Of a stretch of 64,000 nucleotides of DNA, positions 29,790-41,781 are shown one piece after another. Within the stretch, counting starts at the first letter, position 1. Every line of letters begins with the position of its first letter. The stretch spans positions 868,001 to 932,000 of the forward strand of contig NC_016482.1 in assembly GCF_000227115.2 (NCBI RefSeq), in the 5' to 3' direction. The DNA comes from Naumovozyma dairenensis CBS 421. Taxonomy: Eukaryota; Ascomycota; Saccharomycetes; Saccharomycetales; Saccharomycetaceae. Below the pieces are notes generated by a model. It did not search any database. It was not told the origin of the DNA and saw only the letters and a list, made by a program, of their open reading frames with translations. Both the position numbers and the translations under genes were made by a program.

Positions 29790-32690
29790 TTAATATTGTT
29801 GTTGTTCGAATTCATCGATATGAATAGATTGCGCTCTACTATTATTTCTGACACGATTATGACCTCCTAGAATATAATTCTTGCCAGTATTGACCATTTT
29901 ACTTGAACTGAAACCAGGAGATTCATTCCATAGAGTGCTATTTTTATTATTCGAATTATTAGTAGTTGCTGTGGTATTTATATTGGAGCTTGTCGTAGAT
30001 GTATTATTCGATGCCATTGAAGTCGGTGTCTTGGGCATATTGGAAATAGAATTATTCATTATTTCATCAGAGAGGTTATTTCTATGAGGAACTGCGTTGT
30101 GCATATCCATTCGTTGCGAGGAGAATGTATCAACTGGCACTGGTGCTGATGTCATTGTCATTGTCATATGACCACCATGGTTGTCAATACCTGTTGCACC
30201 CGCTGAATACATATATTTGTTCGTGGTGCTATTTGCTGATGATACCATTGGAGAAGGGAAAGATTTATTTGACGGAATAAAAGATGATGTTGTATAGGCA
30301 TCATATTTTGTCGAGGATGATGATGTTGTTGATGAAATAAAAGGCTTCGAGACTCCTAACCTATTTGGTACAGGTTGTATCGGAGATGCCTGTTCAATGG
30401 TATTCTTATTATTTTTGTTAACATTAATATTAGTTCGTAGCATACTATTATTGGCCACTGTGGCTTTACTACTGACGGATAAGTCTAGCGACCCAAACTT
30501 ATCAGCGAAATCCGGTAATTGTTTCACTAGATCGATTATTGATGATAAAGTTGGCCTCACATTTTCGTTATCAAATGTAGGTTGTTTAGTATCAAACAGT
30601 ATTTCAAAGAAGTTTTTGTAATCTTCTGAGCCATCATTCCATGAGCTAATATATTTGTTTAAGGCTTGAGTAGTCAATTCATTTTGTAAGCATAACTGTT
30701 TGATATAATCTGGGTTTGAAGCATTATGGAAGAACAAATGGTTCAGCAAGTTAATTGACACCTTCTGTAATGATAAATCTTCCATGGAAATTTTTTCGAT
30801 GAACTTAATCAGATGGAACAATGACATATTGCCATGTAATTCAATTAATGCTTCTAGTGCTTTCGTAGTATTAGCTATTAAGGATAGACCTAGCGATGTA
30901 TTTTTTCGTTGGTTATTCTTTAGTAGATCGGATAACAAGAAGCATGATATTATTGGAATGAAGCATATCTCCATATATTTTTCATTTGTTAATAGCCTAA
31001 TTGATGGGTCTACTTTATTTCTATCATTATTCGATATATAAACGTTATCTTTATTATTCTTCGTGTTTTTGGCATCGGCTGTTTCTGCTTTATTAGCATA
31101 GTTATTTTGAAGATCTAATGGGTTTATACTTAACGCCTTGTATTGACTCAAAATATTTTTGTTAATAATAATTATTAAGTTTAAGGACTCGAGTAATGAT
31201 GATATAATATTTTTAAAGCTATTGTTACCGCTTAATTGGAATAGCGGATCAATGTCATCATCATCAAGTTTTGCTTCAAAGATGAATAAAGATTTTGATA
31301 TTGGTGGTATTGGAGGTATCATAACTTCATCAAACCATGGTGGTACAATGATATCTGTATTGGACATTACATTACTTTTACTATTTGAAATGCTATTAGT
31401 ATCAGAATATTGTGAGCAATTTTCTAAATCGATCAAAAATTTCGCTAGTAAGAATTGTGCCATATTAAAGATAGCAATTAAAGTCTGAGTCGAACCCATT
31501 GAACTTAGCGTTTTGTGTAGAATATGAATCGGTATATGATTTGAAATGTTTTGTAATGCAATTTGTAATAGAAGTACTAATCTTGGCTCTTTTAAATAAT
31601 TCAATTCTGGGTGGTCAATAAATTCCATTATTACTTTCAGATGGAAAGTTAGATCATCTTTATGATTTTTTATTCCTTGTTCATGAGAATTTTCAATGAC
31701 TTCGTTTTTCCTTACAGAAGAAATAGTGGAGGGCGTAACACCTTTTGAGATGATTAAATCCAATGCATTTAAGTATATTGTATTTGGAATCAATTTAGGG
31801 AACATTGAGATTCTTTTCGATAGTTCATAGACAATAAAAGGATTATAAGTTTGTTGTTGTTCTCCGTCTTTAGTAGTATTCAAATTGAATACATCGTACT
31901 TTAGAGTTATTATCGATGTAGCAATAAAGAAATCGATACTTGTCACGTTTAAAACCGTTGTAAGTAGTCTACTATCCGAATAAATATTGCTGTTTTTGTT
32001 ATTTGGATATGGAGATGACAACAAAGTTGGAGATGACGATAATGAAGATAAAGTAGTCGAAGGTGAATCGCCTAAATCGATAAAGGATTTCCATTTAGGG
32101 ATCCAAGAATTTATTAAAGGATTTATCAAATTGAAATTGAAATAGTTTAATAGATCTGGAGTTAGGCATTCAAATTGCTCAATTTTATTGATTACGGTGT
32201 AGAATCCTAGCTCTTCATTATCACTTACAATTGTGGATTGACTGTTTAATAAGAGGTGATACCAATTGTCCCACGAATCAATGATGAATTCATGTAATGA
32301 TTTATGAATGGAACAATATGCGAACAATATTGAAAACAAATCGAGTTTATAATTATAATTTTCATCAAAGATGAATTCATCATTATTGTCGGTTTTCAAT
32401 ATTGGAGTGAAAATATCCACATTTTTTAAGTCAATTCGGAAGCTTTTTTCTTGGAATGGTAAATATTTCAGAGAATTTATTATATTCAGGATCAATTTAG
32501 AAATGTTTAAATCTGGATTATTTATATTTTGGAAGGCATTAATTAATGACTCAATTAAATGGTTAACAGTTTGCTCAGAGACTTGATTACGAGCAGGTGC
32601 TATGTTAGAGTCAGTGGAAAGATAAGATTCTTCTTTTTCATCACAGCTTCTGGGAGTATCGTTATTCGATCTGGGCTCCCTTCGGTGCAT
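29790..32690 (-). CDS. VIR1: Vir1-like protein (YGL036W), m6A methyltransferase complex component
   Basis: The S. cerevisiae gene in this position, YGL036W, encodes Vir1, a virilizer-like scaffold of the meiotic Ime4 mRNA methyltransferase complex. The first ATG in frame is at 32690 (the frame is open 12 codons further to a TTG), giving 966 aa (about 909 in S. cerevisiae). The protein is mainly helical and Leu/Ile/Asn-rich (about 40-700), consistent with an armadillo-like scaffold. A low-complexity Ser/Thr/Asn tail ends RAQSIHIDEFEQQQY. I assign it by position between MIG1 and PNC1, its orientation and its size, and by general character rather than a single motif. Confidence 0.75.
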   Translation of the reverse strand: MHRREPRSNNDTPRSCDEKEESYLSTDSNIAPARNQVSEQTVNHLIESLINAFQNINNPDLNISKLILNIINSLKYLPFQEKSFRIDLKNVDIFTPILKTDNNDEFIFDENYNYKLDLFSILFAYCSIHKSLHEFIIDSWDNWYHLLLNSQSTIVSDNEELGFYTVINKIEQFECLTPDLLNYFNFNLINPLINSWIPKWKSFIDLGDSPSTTLSSLSSSPTLLSSPYPNNKNSNIYSDSRLLTTVLNVTSIDFFIATSIITLKYDVFNLNTTKDGEQQQTYNPFIVYELSKRISMFPKLIPNTIYLNALDLIISKGVTPSTISSVRKNEVIENSHEQGIKNHKDDLTFHLKVIMEFIDHPELNYLKEPRLVLLLQIALQNISNHIPIHILHKTLSSMGSTQTLIAIFNMAQFLLAKFLIDLENCSQYSDTNSISNSKSNVMSNTDIIVPPWFDEVMIPPIPPISKSLFIFEAKLDDDDIDPLFQLSGNNSFKNIISSLLESLNLIIIINKNILSQYKALSINPLDLQNNYANKAETADAKNTKNNKDNVYISNNDRNKVDPSIRLLTNEKYMEICFIPIISCFLLSDLLKNNQRKNTSLGLSLIANTTKALEALIELHGNMSLFHLIKFIEKISMEDLSLQKVSINLLNHLFFHNASNPDYIKQLCLQNELTTQALNKYISSWNDGSEDYKNFFEILFDTKQPTFDNENVRPTLSSIIDLVKQLPDFADKFGSLDLSVSSKATVANNSMLRTNINVNKNNKNTIEQASPIQPVPNRLGVSKPFISSTTSSSSTKYDAYTTSSFIPSNKSFPSPMVSSANSTTNKYMYSAGATGIDNHGGHMTMTMTSAPVPVDTFSSQRMDMHNAVPHRNNLSDEIMNNSISNMPKTPTSMASNNTSTTSSNINTTATTNNSNNKNSTLWNESPGFSSSKMVNTGKNYILGGHNRVRNNSRAQSIHIDEFEQQQY

Positions 32691-34626
32691 TATAATATCT
32701 GATCTTCGTAAAATGAAACTGCTCAATCACTTCTCTCTTTGCCTATATATATATTATTCTTCTCTAAAGATGAAAAATGGCAATAATATCGTCCAAGATG
32801 TTTCTACCTACTGCTTCTAAAGATATCAAAGGATGATGAGCTACTTGCAATGTTTACAGATCTTGATACTACTTTTTTTGCCTCTGGAGTTTTGAACTAC
32901 GGATAATTCAAGATCTTTATTTTTCTCCTCGGACAAGTTTCGAGCGGAGGAGGTTATAGAAAGTTCGGAATGACTATATATATGTAAGTTAGTTACGGTC
33001 GATAAATGATATTCTCGAACTAGACTAATCAAAATGGCACAAGTTTCCCTAGACCATACGGGACAGGATATAATCTAGACGGGAGTTTGGCCATGGTTAG
33101 ACAGTATTTTAGCTGAAGGAGAGAACTGCTTATTATGTATGTTTGTGACCATTGGAAAATGATCCAATATGCTTCAATACATAAAAATTCTGCTTTTCTT
33201 CAAGTACTAATATATCATTTTCGTAAATATGTAGAATGGTCTGGCTAAAATACACATACTTTACTAGCTTTATATTACCCAGATACTAACATGTATAGGT
33301 AACTTATATCAATAGATCGGTATTCCCCGAAGGATTACACGTAAACCGATTCCTCTCAAACGGACAACATTACCTGTGTGATATCAATAGCCATTATTTT
33401 TATCCACTATTAGACAGATACGTATGTTTGAAGACTGTGGAAGCGCCACATAATAGCGTGTCTTTGTTATTTTTGTGTCATAGTTATTTATTATTATTGA
33501 TTGTCATCGAATTCTTACGTCCAAGCTACAGCCGTGCATTACGTACATATATTTGCGTTCATAAGTGGACAAGAGTTCGTGAATTATATACAAAGGGGAG
33601 ACTGACCGAGTGTGTGTGGGTGGGTGCTTTTCGAGATACGTAATTTTTGTCCACTTTGAACCTGTTTCTCCCCGCGATTTCTGCCCCTCATTTGAATACG
33701 TACACTGTGCAATACCATTCAATACTTCCCCCCTTTGTTGAAAGTGGCGTATTTACGTAATGTTGTCGGCGATATACTTAGAATCTGCTTCAACCTTAAG
33801 ATGGTACATAGGTTCAGATAGGTGACGAAGTGAGGGTTGGAGTAAATATCTGGACTGTATTGAGAAGTTTTCTGGGGAGTTAAGGGGGGCTAGAATAGTT
33901 TCCAGTTAGGGTATGATCAGGAGGTAGAGATAAATACTTTTAAGACCAATGTAAGGAAAAGCAATTCACTACAGGCGAAATCAATATTCTGAAAGGTAAC
34001 GACTGGTACCTTGGCCAAGGATATGCCTGTTCACTTTTGTCGTTTCATTAGAAATCTTTATACATTATCTAGTGACAGCATGAGAAGAAGAGGTCTTATG
34101 AAAATGATTTGTCGAGTAAAATGTAAGAAAATCCATGTTATCTTATTATTTAAACTCGACACTGATGAGGCGGGGATTAAAAAAGCCTGTATACATGTAC
34201 ACTATGTAGCGATATATTACATTTCTATGTCAAGGGGGTTAGGGGTAGGGTTTAGAACCTTTTATCTCGGGTAGCTGTTGACGGGGTGTATTTTTTTCAT
34301 CTTGGTGTTGAAACGCGGGGGGGACATATTTTCCACCCCTCCCATTTCTGGTGACTTTTCCCCTTATTACGTACGTAGGTACTATTTAGTTACCTTTTGT
34401 AAAGTAGAAAAATATCAAAATTTCCTCTACTCAACTATTCGAATAAAAAGTTGCTTTCATTGAATCGTGCAACATTCAGAAATAGATTATTTAAGATACT
34501 AATTAGTTAAGCATTTGGTTTATTGAATATATATATGTATAGGGGTGAAACTCACATTATAGAAATAAAGAACCTACTTGTGATTAAAGAAAAATAAAAA
34601 GAAGAACTAAAAAGAATAAAAACAAA
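32691..34626. other. divergent VIR1/PNC1 promoter region
   Basis: 1.9 kb. The PNC1-proximal part contains four STREs (34233-34364). No coding frame with protein character is seen among several 60-85 codon ORFs. Runs of TACGTA occur at about 33541, 33695, 33755 and 34370. Confidence 0.6.
34233..34364. promoter_or_regulatory. four STREs upstream of PNC1
   Basis: AGGGG at 34233-34237 and 34241-34245; CCCCT at 34336-34340 and 34360-34364, about 260-395 bp before the ATG. S. cerevisiae PNC1 is induced by many stresses through Msn2/Msn4 and its promoter also has multiple STREs. Confidence 0.7.
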
Positions 34627-35268
34627 ATGAAAGCTTTATTGATCATTGACGTTCAAAATGATTTCCTACCACCTAACGGTACATTGGCAGTTCCTCATGG
34701 TGATGAAATTGTTCATCCAATTTTAGAGTTGATACATGATGAAAAGCAAGATTGGCATCGTGTAGTAATGACAAGAGATTGGCATCCTAAAAACCATATC
34801 TCATTCGCAAAGAGACATAATCAGGAACCATACAGCAAGATAACATACAAATCTCCTAAGCCTGGTGACAAAACCACTCAAGAAGGTGTCTTATGGCCTG
34901 TTCATTGTATTCAAAATACAAGGGGAAGTCAATTGGCCGATCCTTTATTGAAAGAAACATATAAAAATCATTATAAGATAGTGGATAAGGGATTTTTATC
35001 TGATAGAGAATATTATTCTGCCTTCCATGACATTTGGAATTTCCATAAGACTGAGTTGCATGAATATTTACAAAAACATCATATTACTGAAGTGTACATC
35101 GTGGGATTGGCATTAGATTATTGTGTTAAAGAAACCGCAATTTCTGCAGCAAAATTGGGCTATAAAACTACAATTCTAAAAGATTATACAAAACCAGTAA
35201 ATTCTGATGATGAATCAATGATGAAGTTGAAAGAAGAATTCAATTCTTATAACATTAAATTAGATTGA
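34627..35268 (+). CDS. PNC1: nicotinamidase Pnc1
   Basis: Hydrolyses nicotinamide to nicotinic acid and ammonia in the NAD salvage pathway; by clearing nicotinamide it supports Sir2 activity and lifespan. The 213-aa protein (216 in S. cerevisiae) starts MKALLIIDVQNDFLPPNGTL with the catalytic Asp in IDVQNDF. The zinc ligands lie in TRDWHPKNHISF and WPVHCIQ. The catalytic Lys is in the YKIVDKGF stretch (about 120-127), and the nucleophile Cys in LALDYCVKETA (about 164-174). The isochorismatase fold is complete. Gene order VIR1-PNC1-OCH1 equals YGL036W-YGL037C-YGL038C. Confidence 0.97.
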   Translation: MKALLIIDVQNDFLPPNGTLAVPHGDEIVHPILELIHDEKQDWHRVVMTRDWHPKNHISFAKRHNQEPYSKITYKSPKPGDKTTQEGVLWPVHCIQNTRGSQLADPLLKETYKNHYKIVDKGFLSDREYYSAFHDIWNFHKTELHEYLQKHHITEVYIVGLALDYCVKETAISAAKLGYKTTILKDYTKPVNSDDESMMKLKEEFNSYNIKLD

Positions 35269-37732
35269 TTCTGCATAAGAAAAAACGTCTATTCTATATT
35301 TTCTCTCTTCCTTCCTTTTTTTCAGGCACTAGGTATATAATAATATAGATACAAATTTTCCTTTATTTGCTTCTGTCAACACCGCTATATAAAATCTAGC
35401 TCTTCAATCCAGTTATATATTGTGAAGATAAATGTCGTGTGGATACCGGAAGAGGGTATTTTTCCTGGCTCGATAACACCTGGGAAGTGTTAGAATAGCT
35501 CGATAGGCCTGGCTGATATGCCCTGAAAAACCACCATATATCAAATATATAGAGGAAACGTTACGTAGTGTTACCATTAGACGTGCATTGTCCCCACTGT
35601 CAGCAAAGTGAGGCAGGATATACTTGTGTACAGTATGTCCATGGAGGCTTCAGGTTAGCATTTAGGCTCTAAGTTAGAATTTTTTAAATTTGATATCCTA
35701 CACATACTTTGAAACAAGTCGGTTGTAACGTTGGTAAATATATTCGGAATAAACGGGGTATTCTTTAGATCTAGGAAGGAGATTCCATTCTGGAAGGGCA
35801 CGAGTAGGAATACTTTTCTACTCAAAACTATTTCAGTACCTATACTTCCTTTCTACTCCGCTTATGAAAATATTCTAACGTGCCCTTTACTCTACTCTAC
35901 CTAAATTGAGTGGCTAAGTACTTTACATCTATTTACTGTATATTTTAAGGCAAATAAGTGGTCTTGAGCGTCCTTTTCCTATATTCATCAGTAACTCAAC
36001 ATGAATTGTCCATCCAAATAACTCTTTCGACAACAGTATTGGTTAGGCTTCTAAATGTTCTGTTATGGAAAATGTAAATTACTATATTTAAATAGTACGT
36101 ATTTTCTGATCTTTATACAACATAACTCATTTTCAACAATCTGACACCACCCTACTTTTAACTTTTTTATTTATTTTTCATTTGAAGATAGCGCTTCAAA
36201 TAAACATCCCCAAAACTTATGAAAAACCTACGAATCATAGATGTTTTATAAACAATTATGTGTAAAGTTGATTTAGTTGCTCTAAACTATACATAAGTTA
36301 ATAGACTTAAGGATGGGGTAGTATAAGCTGAATACTAGTTATACCCTGATCAAGTATAACGTGGATCCTAATAAAGTGTATCACCCGCATATGCGACACG
36401 CCGAGCTTGACGATCCTTTCAAGAACTTCTAATGAGAACTTTGCAACTGAAGCTACTTTAGAAAACGTTACCAATCTTAGAATCCTCTAGGTATTCACCA
36501 TATCACATTATTACCCTTGCTGCTTATTATATAACCGAACCTATAATACGAGACTTATATATATAATTCCTGAACGTTTTAATAGATAACCCTGAAGTAT
36601 CAATAAGAAGTAAATTACATCTAACATTATGCTAAGAACTTGTTGGATTAACGCCTCAAATGAACAGCAAGTGCCAGTGAAACCACGATCCTTACTATTA
36701 ATTTAATATGAATATGTTAGTGTTTTAAATCATGTCGTATGACACGATGTGATGTGCAATTAAATTTCATGAGTGTATAAGCAATGAATGGGTAACAACA
36801 GACATCGTCTTTGCACTGCTTCTGTTCATGCCGGATACTTTTCTCAGGAATGACAAAAGTTTAAACCTTTCCCCATTCCTAATGGAAACTAGAAGCCCCT
36901 TCAGATAAACTACTACAAAAGCATAGGTATGTTTCAACCAACCCTCTCTTTTGAAATATACATTTATCTTATCTTCTTGTATTGATCATATTTGTCCTCA
37001 TATATGTCTTGTATATACTTTACAAAATGCTTTGGAATCATCAAATTATTTGTTTTCTCGAAGTCATTCTACCCTTTACCCAATTTTAGTTCACTCTACC
37101 CTTTTTGTCCAAAAAATTGCCCTTAAAATCCCTCGCCTGCTACATGCCTAGGCTGCGAGAGGCGTTTCTCTTTTCTCTCCTGTCAATCTTAAGTTCCAGA
37201 TCTTCTATTTATAAATTGACAATCGACCCATTCTCTGAAGATCTCCGCTTCGGGTAATCTTATTGGAGTGCCCAACGATAAAAATATGCGGTCGATGGGC
37301 GGGCCAGATTCTCTCTGTTCAGATACTCTGGGCAGCCGCCAAACGCCAGCAGTCAAAACGCAGCTCTTTTCCAAAGATAAAAATACACGTGAAAAACTTG
37401 TACAGGTTAAGGTTGTTTTGCTTTGATATAAATCAATATATGCTACGTATTGTATTGTATCATATATATTCTTCAGAAAAACGTCCTATTGACAGCTTAA
37501 ACCATTTGGAAATGCAGCATCGAAACGCCGTTCATCTATTAAATATACATATATATCTCAAGAACCGATCCGTCATACATCTCTTATCTATAAACGTCAT
37601 CCTATTACTGATTTTTTTTTTCCTTTGGGATTTGATAGCAACATCTAATACCAGCACAAAAAATTTCATTATTCTCAATAAAAGCTACTTTAAAAAGTAA
37701 GTCATAGGCATAACATTCAAATATTCAAAAGA
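35269..37732. other. 2.5-kb gene-free region PNC1-OCH1
   Basis: The longest stretch without a recognisable gene. Open frames are short, and the 145-codon one just before OCH1 (37263-37700) starts at TTG and has no protein character. No tRNA, LTR end or Ty motif recognised. It may be the residue of genes lost after duplication. Confidence 0.5.
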
Positions 37733-39204
37733 ATGATACCGTTACAGAAAAATATGAGTAAAAGAAAAAGAAAATCTATCATTCTATCAATAATAATAAT
37801 CTACTCCATATTAGCATTCCATTATGGTAACAAGAAATTCTCAAACCAATTCAATAAGGCTAGCATTTATAATGTAAGTACCAAAAATTTAATAGATTTA
37901 CCAACAACTTCTCACATTGATGACATAAACTTGAAAACCTTCCAAAAAAAAATGAAAATATTTTAAAAGATGAAATTAATGATTTACGCAAACAATTATC
38001 GAAGATGTTCCCATATGATACACAAAAACCAATACCAAGAAAAATATGGCAAACATGGAAAGTATCAACCAATGATCCAACTTTCCCATCAAATTTTAGA
38101 AATTTCCAACAAAAATGGTCTCTTGCAGCAAAGGAAACTGAAAACAGTACTCCCAGTGAGGAGAAATTCCAATATTCCTTAATAACAGATGACAATATCG
38201 AATCATTACTAAACAATGTCTACGGTGAAGCACCACTAGTGATCGATGCCTTCCAATTAATGCCAAATAATATCTTAAAGGCTGATTTCTTTAGATATTT
38301 AATTCTATATGCAAGAGGTGGGATATATTCCGATATGGATACTATTCCTTTAAAGGAATTAAAAGATTGGCCTTCTCTTTCATCTTCCTCATCTCCTTCA
38401 TTATTTTCCTCTGCACCTATCCCATACAAAGGTTTCATTCCCTCTTCACCTTCAGCTTCTGTTTCTCCTTCGGCCTCGTCAAGAAAAGAACCAGGTTTGG
38501 TCATCGGTATAGAAGCTGACCCAGATAGAGAAGACTGGAAAAAATGGTACGCAAGAAGGATTCAATTCTGTCAATGGACAATACAATCTAAACCAGGGCA
38601 TCCAATATTACGTGAATTGATCTTGAATATAACATCAACAACATTAAATAGTGTCCCACATTCCAATTTAAAGAAAATAAGAAATTCCATGATTGATTCC
38701 ACTGTTAAGAATGATTATAATATTAATTATAGAGACAAGAGACGCGATGATAAGAATTATAAGCATGATTCTTTAAAAACATTCGATAACGTGGATGGAA
38801 GTGATATTATGAATTGGACGGGACCTGGGATTTTCTCTGATATCATATTCGAATATATGAATAATTTAGTTAAGACAAACTCAGATATCATTCTAATTAA
38901 TTCAAATTACGTAGTGATACCGAATCTTCGACCACAGCTAATGAGGAGAATAATGAAAAATCAACAAAAAAATAATCACACAAAAATAGAGAACTCATTG
39001 AATTTGAAAAGATTAATACCATGGGAGTTTTTCACCTTGATAACAGAACCAGTACTAGTGGATGATATAATGGTGTTACCTATAACAAGTTTCTCTCCAG
39101 ACGTGGGCCAAATGGAGGCAAAATCAAGTACTGATGAAATGGCATTCGTCAAACATATGTTTGAAGGTTCATGGAAAGAAGAAGCTGATTCCAACAAAAA
39201 ATAA
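37733..39204 (+). CDS. OCH1: Och1 initiating alpha-1,6-mannosyltransferase, frameshifted at an A9 run
   Basis: Golgi type II enzyme (GT32) that adds the first alpha-1,6-mannose to the N-glycan core, starting outer-chain elongation. The literal frame from 37733 (or the ATG at 37754) stops at 37964-37966, just after an A9 run (37944-37952). With one more A it continues KNENILKDEINDLRKQLSK into FPYDTQKPIPRKIWQTWKV, giving about 490 aa (480 in S. cerevisiae). Visible: an N-terminal membrane anchor (about 15-30), the DXD site in GGIYSDMDTIPL, the GLVIGIEADPDR and ARRIQFCQWTIQ blocks and VDGSDIMNWTGPGIFSD. All downstream family residues are intact, so a sequencing error is the simplest explanation. 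Confidence 0.92.
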
Positions 39205-39695
39205 ATGTAGACACCCTGCTATTCATTTTCCCTTTCGATATATAGAGTCATTTTTCTTTATTTTTTACTTGTATATGTTTTATTTATGTAGTTCATTCCT
39301 AAATGCTGGTCATTATTATTCATTTCAGAGACTCTTTTCCCTTTACTCGTACACTAAAAGGTTATAGATTAGCGACCATGATCACAACAGAAATCATCGA
39401 ATCTTTACATTTCATGGATTGTTACAACTTGAAAAAGAAGACAAAAGTAAATTCTTTCCCAGGCAATTAACCTACTTGATCTAAAAGGAAGGGATGAATT
39501 GAAACCCATCGAGTAGACTTTCGCAATCTCTGAAAATCTGAGAGGAACCCCTTTAATGCTAGCCTTTACAAATCTGGTTACATCATCCTATCTAATAAAT
39601 AAGAAACCTCAAGAAGTATATGAAGTTAGAGAAGATAATAGGGCATAGTAGCAGTAGTATGTTTTTCTCCCACGGTAATAAATTTTCATAAACTT
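39205..39695. other. intergenic OCH1 to tRNA-Ala
   Basis: 491 bp, AT-rich. No coding frame or LTR boundary recognised. Confidence 0.5.
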
Positions 39696-39768
39696 GGGCA
39701 CATGGCGCAGTTGGTAGCGCGCTTCCCTTGCAAGGAAGAGGTCATCGGTTCGATTCCGGTTGCGTCCA
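39696..39768 (+). tRNA. tRNA-Ala(TGC)
   Basis: 73 bp without an intron: starts GGGCACATGGCGCAG and ends GTTGCGTCCA. Anticodon TGC is at 39749-39751... more exactly the loop CTTGCAA at 39727-39733 with TGC at 39729-39731. The acceptor stem GGGCACA pairs with TGCGTCC allowing a G-T pair and one mismatch, as in yeast tRNA-Ala(UGC). B box GGTTCGATTCC is present. A short T run (ATTATTTTTAG) terminates. Confidence 0.97.
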
Positions 39769-40208
39769 TTATTTTTAGCGGTGTATTAATATTAGTTCTT
39801 CACTAACGAAAGGATTCTGCATTTGATTCATTATGGTGATGATAAAAGTATCGTTATTTTTGCTTCGTAGTACTCCCTATGGCTGATTATTTAATCATTT
39901 AAACAATGTGAATTTACGTAAGCAAGGTAGCTAAATTTGCCCTGGCCCTCCTGCCCTGAGCTTGTATGTAATAAGGTTCAAAGGGAGAGGTTTCTGCCAA
40001 TTCAATGAAGTTGTTAATTATTTATTATTGCTAAGATTTTCAGGTGGCAGAGATAGGAAACTGCGGCAAAGAACCTCTAATCCTAGTTTAATTCCTGGTA
40101 CTTTGAAAACTGTGTGCTTTCTTTCTTTTGAATAATAATTACATATATACTCTATATATTCATGTATCGCATCCTAATAATAAAATACAATACAAACTCG
40201 TGGCATAT
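39769..40208. other. intergenic tRNA-Ala to RSR1 3' end
   Basis: 440 bp with no gene recognised. Contains a TACGTA near 39915. Confidence 0.5.
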
Positions 40209-41015
40209 CTAAGAGATCACGCAACAACCGCTGCTTTTTGCAGTGTCACTAGCTTTTTTATCGCTTGAGCTATTCACTGCATTTGTGGAAGACAACTGTT
40301 GCCCACTAACTGCTTTTTGACCTGATCTTTGAGGCTTTGTTCGAGAAGTAGCATTTCCCTCAATCGTGCTATTCGGCTCTTGATTCCTTAGTTGTTGTTG
40401 TTGCTGCTGTCTTGCTCCGCTTCGTGCTACTGGTGATGGGTTTGTAGATGACCCGTTCCGCCTTTGCATACTTGGATTCCTTATTTCTGCATTAGCGATA
40501 CTTTCCATCTCGTTCCTCATAATCTGTCTTACTAAATCAACGAATACTTCATCCACGTTACTTCTCAATAGGGCACTGGTTTCGTAAAATGGAACTTTAC
40601 CCCAAGTGCTGCTGACTTCAATACCTTCCTCTACACTAATAACTCTTTCATCATTCAAGTCAGCTTTATTCCCAACTAAAACCATTGGAACTTTACTTGA
40701 ATCTTTAATTCTTAGGACTTGTTCTCTTAATTCCATTAGCTCATCTAAGGACTGTCTATCAGTAACGGAATAGACCAATAAAAATCCCATTCCTGATTTA
40801 ATATAAAGTTCTCTCATCGCTGTGAATTGGGCAACACCTGCAGTATCCAGAATTTCCAAATCAAAAACTTTATTATCTATTTCAATAGTTTTCCTGTATG
40901 AATCTTCGATGGTTGGATCATATGTGTCTAAATAAACGCCTTGAACAAATTGAACGGTAAGACATGATTTACCAACACCACCTGCACCTAACACCACTAA
41001 TTTATAATCTCTCAT
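40209..41015 (-). CDS. RSR1: Ras-family GTPase Rsr1/Bud1
   Basis: Bud-site selection GTPase that positions Cdc24/Cdc42, cycling under Bud5 (GEF) and Bud2 (GAP) at the plasma membrane. The start is the ATG at 41015; two codons upstream is only a TTG. The protein is 268 aa (272 in S. cerevisiae): P-loop GAGGVGKS (10-17), switch [10 protein letters not shown], switch [13 protein letters not shown] (a non-Gln residue follows the Gly, unlike Ras), NKAD and ETSA guanine-specificity motifs. A Gln/Ser-rich hypervariable region follows and a CAAX box CVIS, preceded by another Cys. In S. cerevisiae this is YGR152C, on the other duplicated segment from OCH1 and HEM2. Confidence 0.97.
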   Translation of the reverse strand: MRDYKLVVLGAGGVGKSCLTVQFVQGVYLDTYDPTIEDSYRKTIEIDNKVFDLEILDTAGVAQFTAMRELYIKSGMGFLLVYSVTDRQSLDELMELREQVLRIKDSSKVPMVLVGNKADLNDERVISVEEGIEVSSTWGKVPFYETSALLRSNVDEVFVDLVRQIMRNEMESIANAEIRNPSMQRRNGSSTNPSPVARSGARQQQQQQLRNQEPNSTIEGNATSRTKPQRSGQKAVSGQQLSSTNAVNSSSDKKASDTAKSSGCCVIS

Positions 41016-41719
41016 TTTCAAATAGTTTATCCAATAAAAATTTTCGATTTATAGTTGGATAGTATTGTGTTTTGAAACCTATTGAATAATATAAAGAAGT
41101 AGAATAAATAAAAAATATCTTTATTTGTAGTTCTGTCCTTTTATTGTTTTCTTGAAATTTGGAGTCCATGTCTAATTTTTTTCCATTTCGCGCGTTTCTT
41201 TTTGATCCAGTGAAATTCTCGAGGCTGATCTCATTAGTGCGTATTTGACTCTACGCGTTCGTTGAGGGAGCCCGGGGTGTCTCCGTTAGACATATCTTTG
41301 TACGTACGTACAGAATTCTATTCGAGATGTTTCTCTATGTATTCCAGATTACAGAACATTTAGCGGGGAAAACGACTTCTTGTCTAAGTTCTAACGACAC
41401 CTTTTGACAGCTTCCTTATTCTAAGTTGGAACCATCATTGTTCTCGCTCGGAAGCATCCTTTCTCATATTTTCTCTGATCTTGTAGTTGTAATTTTCCAT
41501 CCTAAAAATTGATTATGCTTGTTATGAATTATAGTAAGAGCTAATTTTCCTTATAATGTGTGTAAAAAGGTTCGTCTTTCTTAAAAATAAATAATAAAAA
41601 ATATATAAGTATAAAAAATAATATCAGAAAAAATAGGAATTGAAACTTCGAGTTATTGGTCTATTTATACCTTTCTTGATGATGAAACAGAAACACGAAA
41701 ATGTGACTTAACGCTGGCA

Positions 41720-41744
41720 GACACGATAATTCAACTATCGTGTC
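41720..41744. repeat. perfect 9-bp inverted repeat (hairpin)
   Basis: GACACGATA, 7-nt spacer, TATCGTGTC. It lies 37 bp before the 108-bp direct repeat. Function unknown; could be a protein-binding palindrome or part of an RNA. Confidence 0.8.
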
Positions 41745-41781
41745 GCGTCGATGCCTGTAGTCTTACGCGTCTCTACCATTT

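Noticed and set aside
37263..37700. 145-codon ORF before OCH1
   Set aside because: Starts at TTG, lies in the OCH1 promoter and has no protein-like character.
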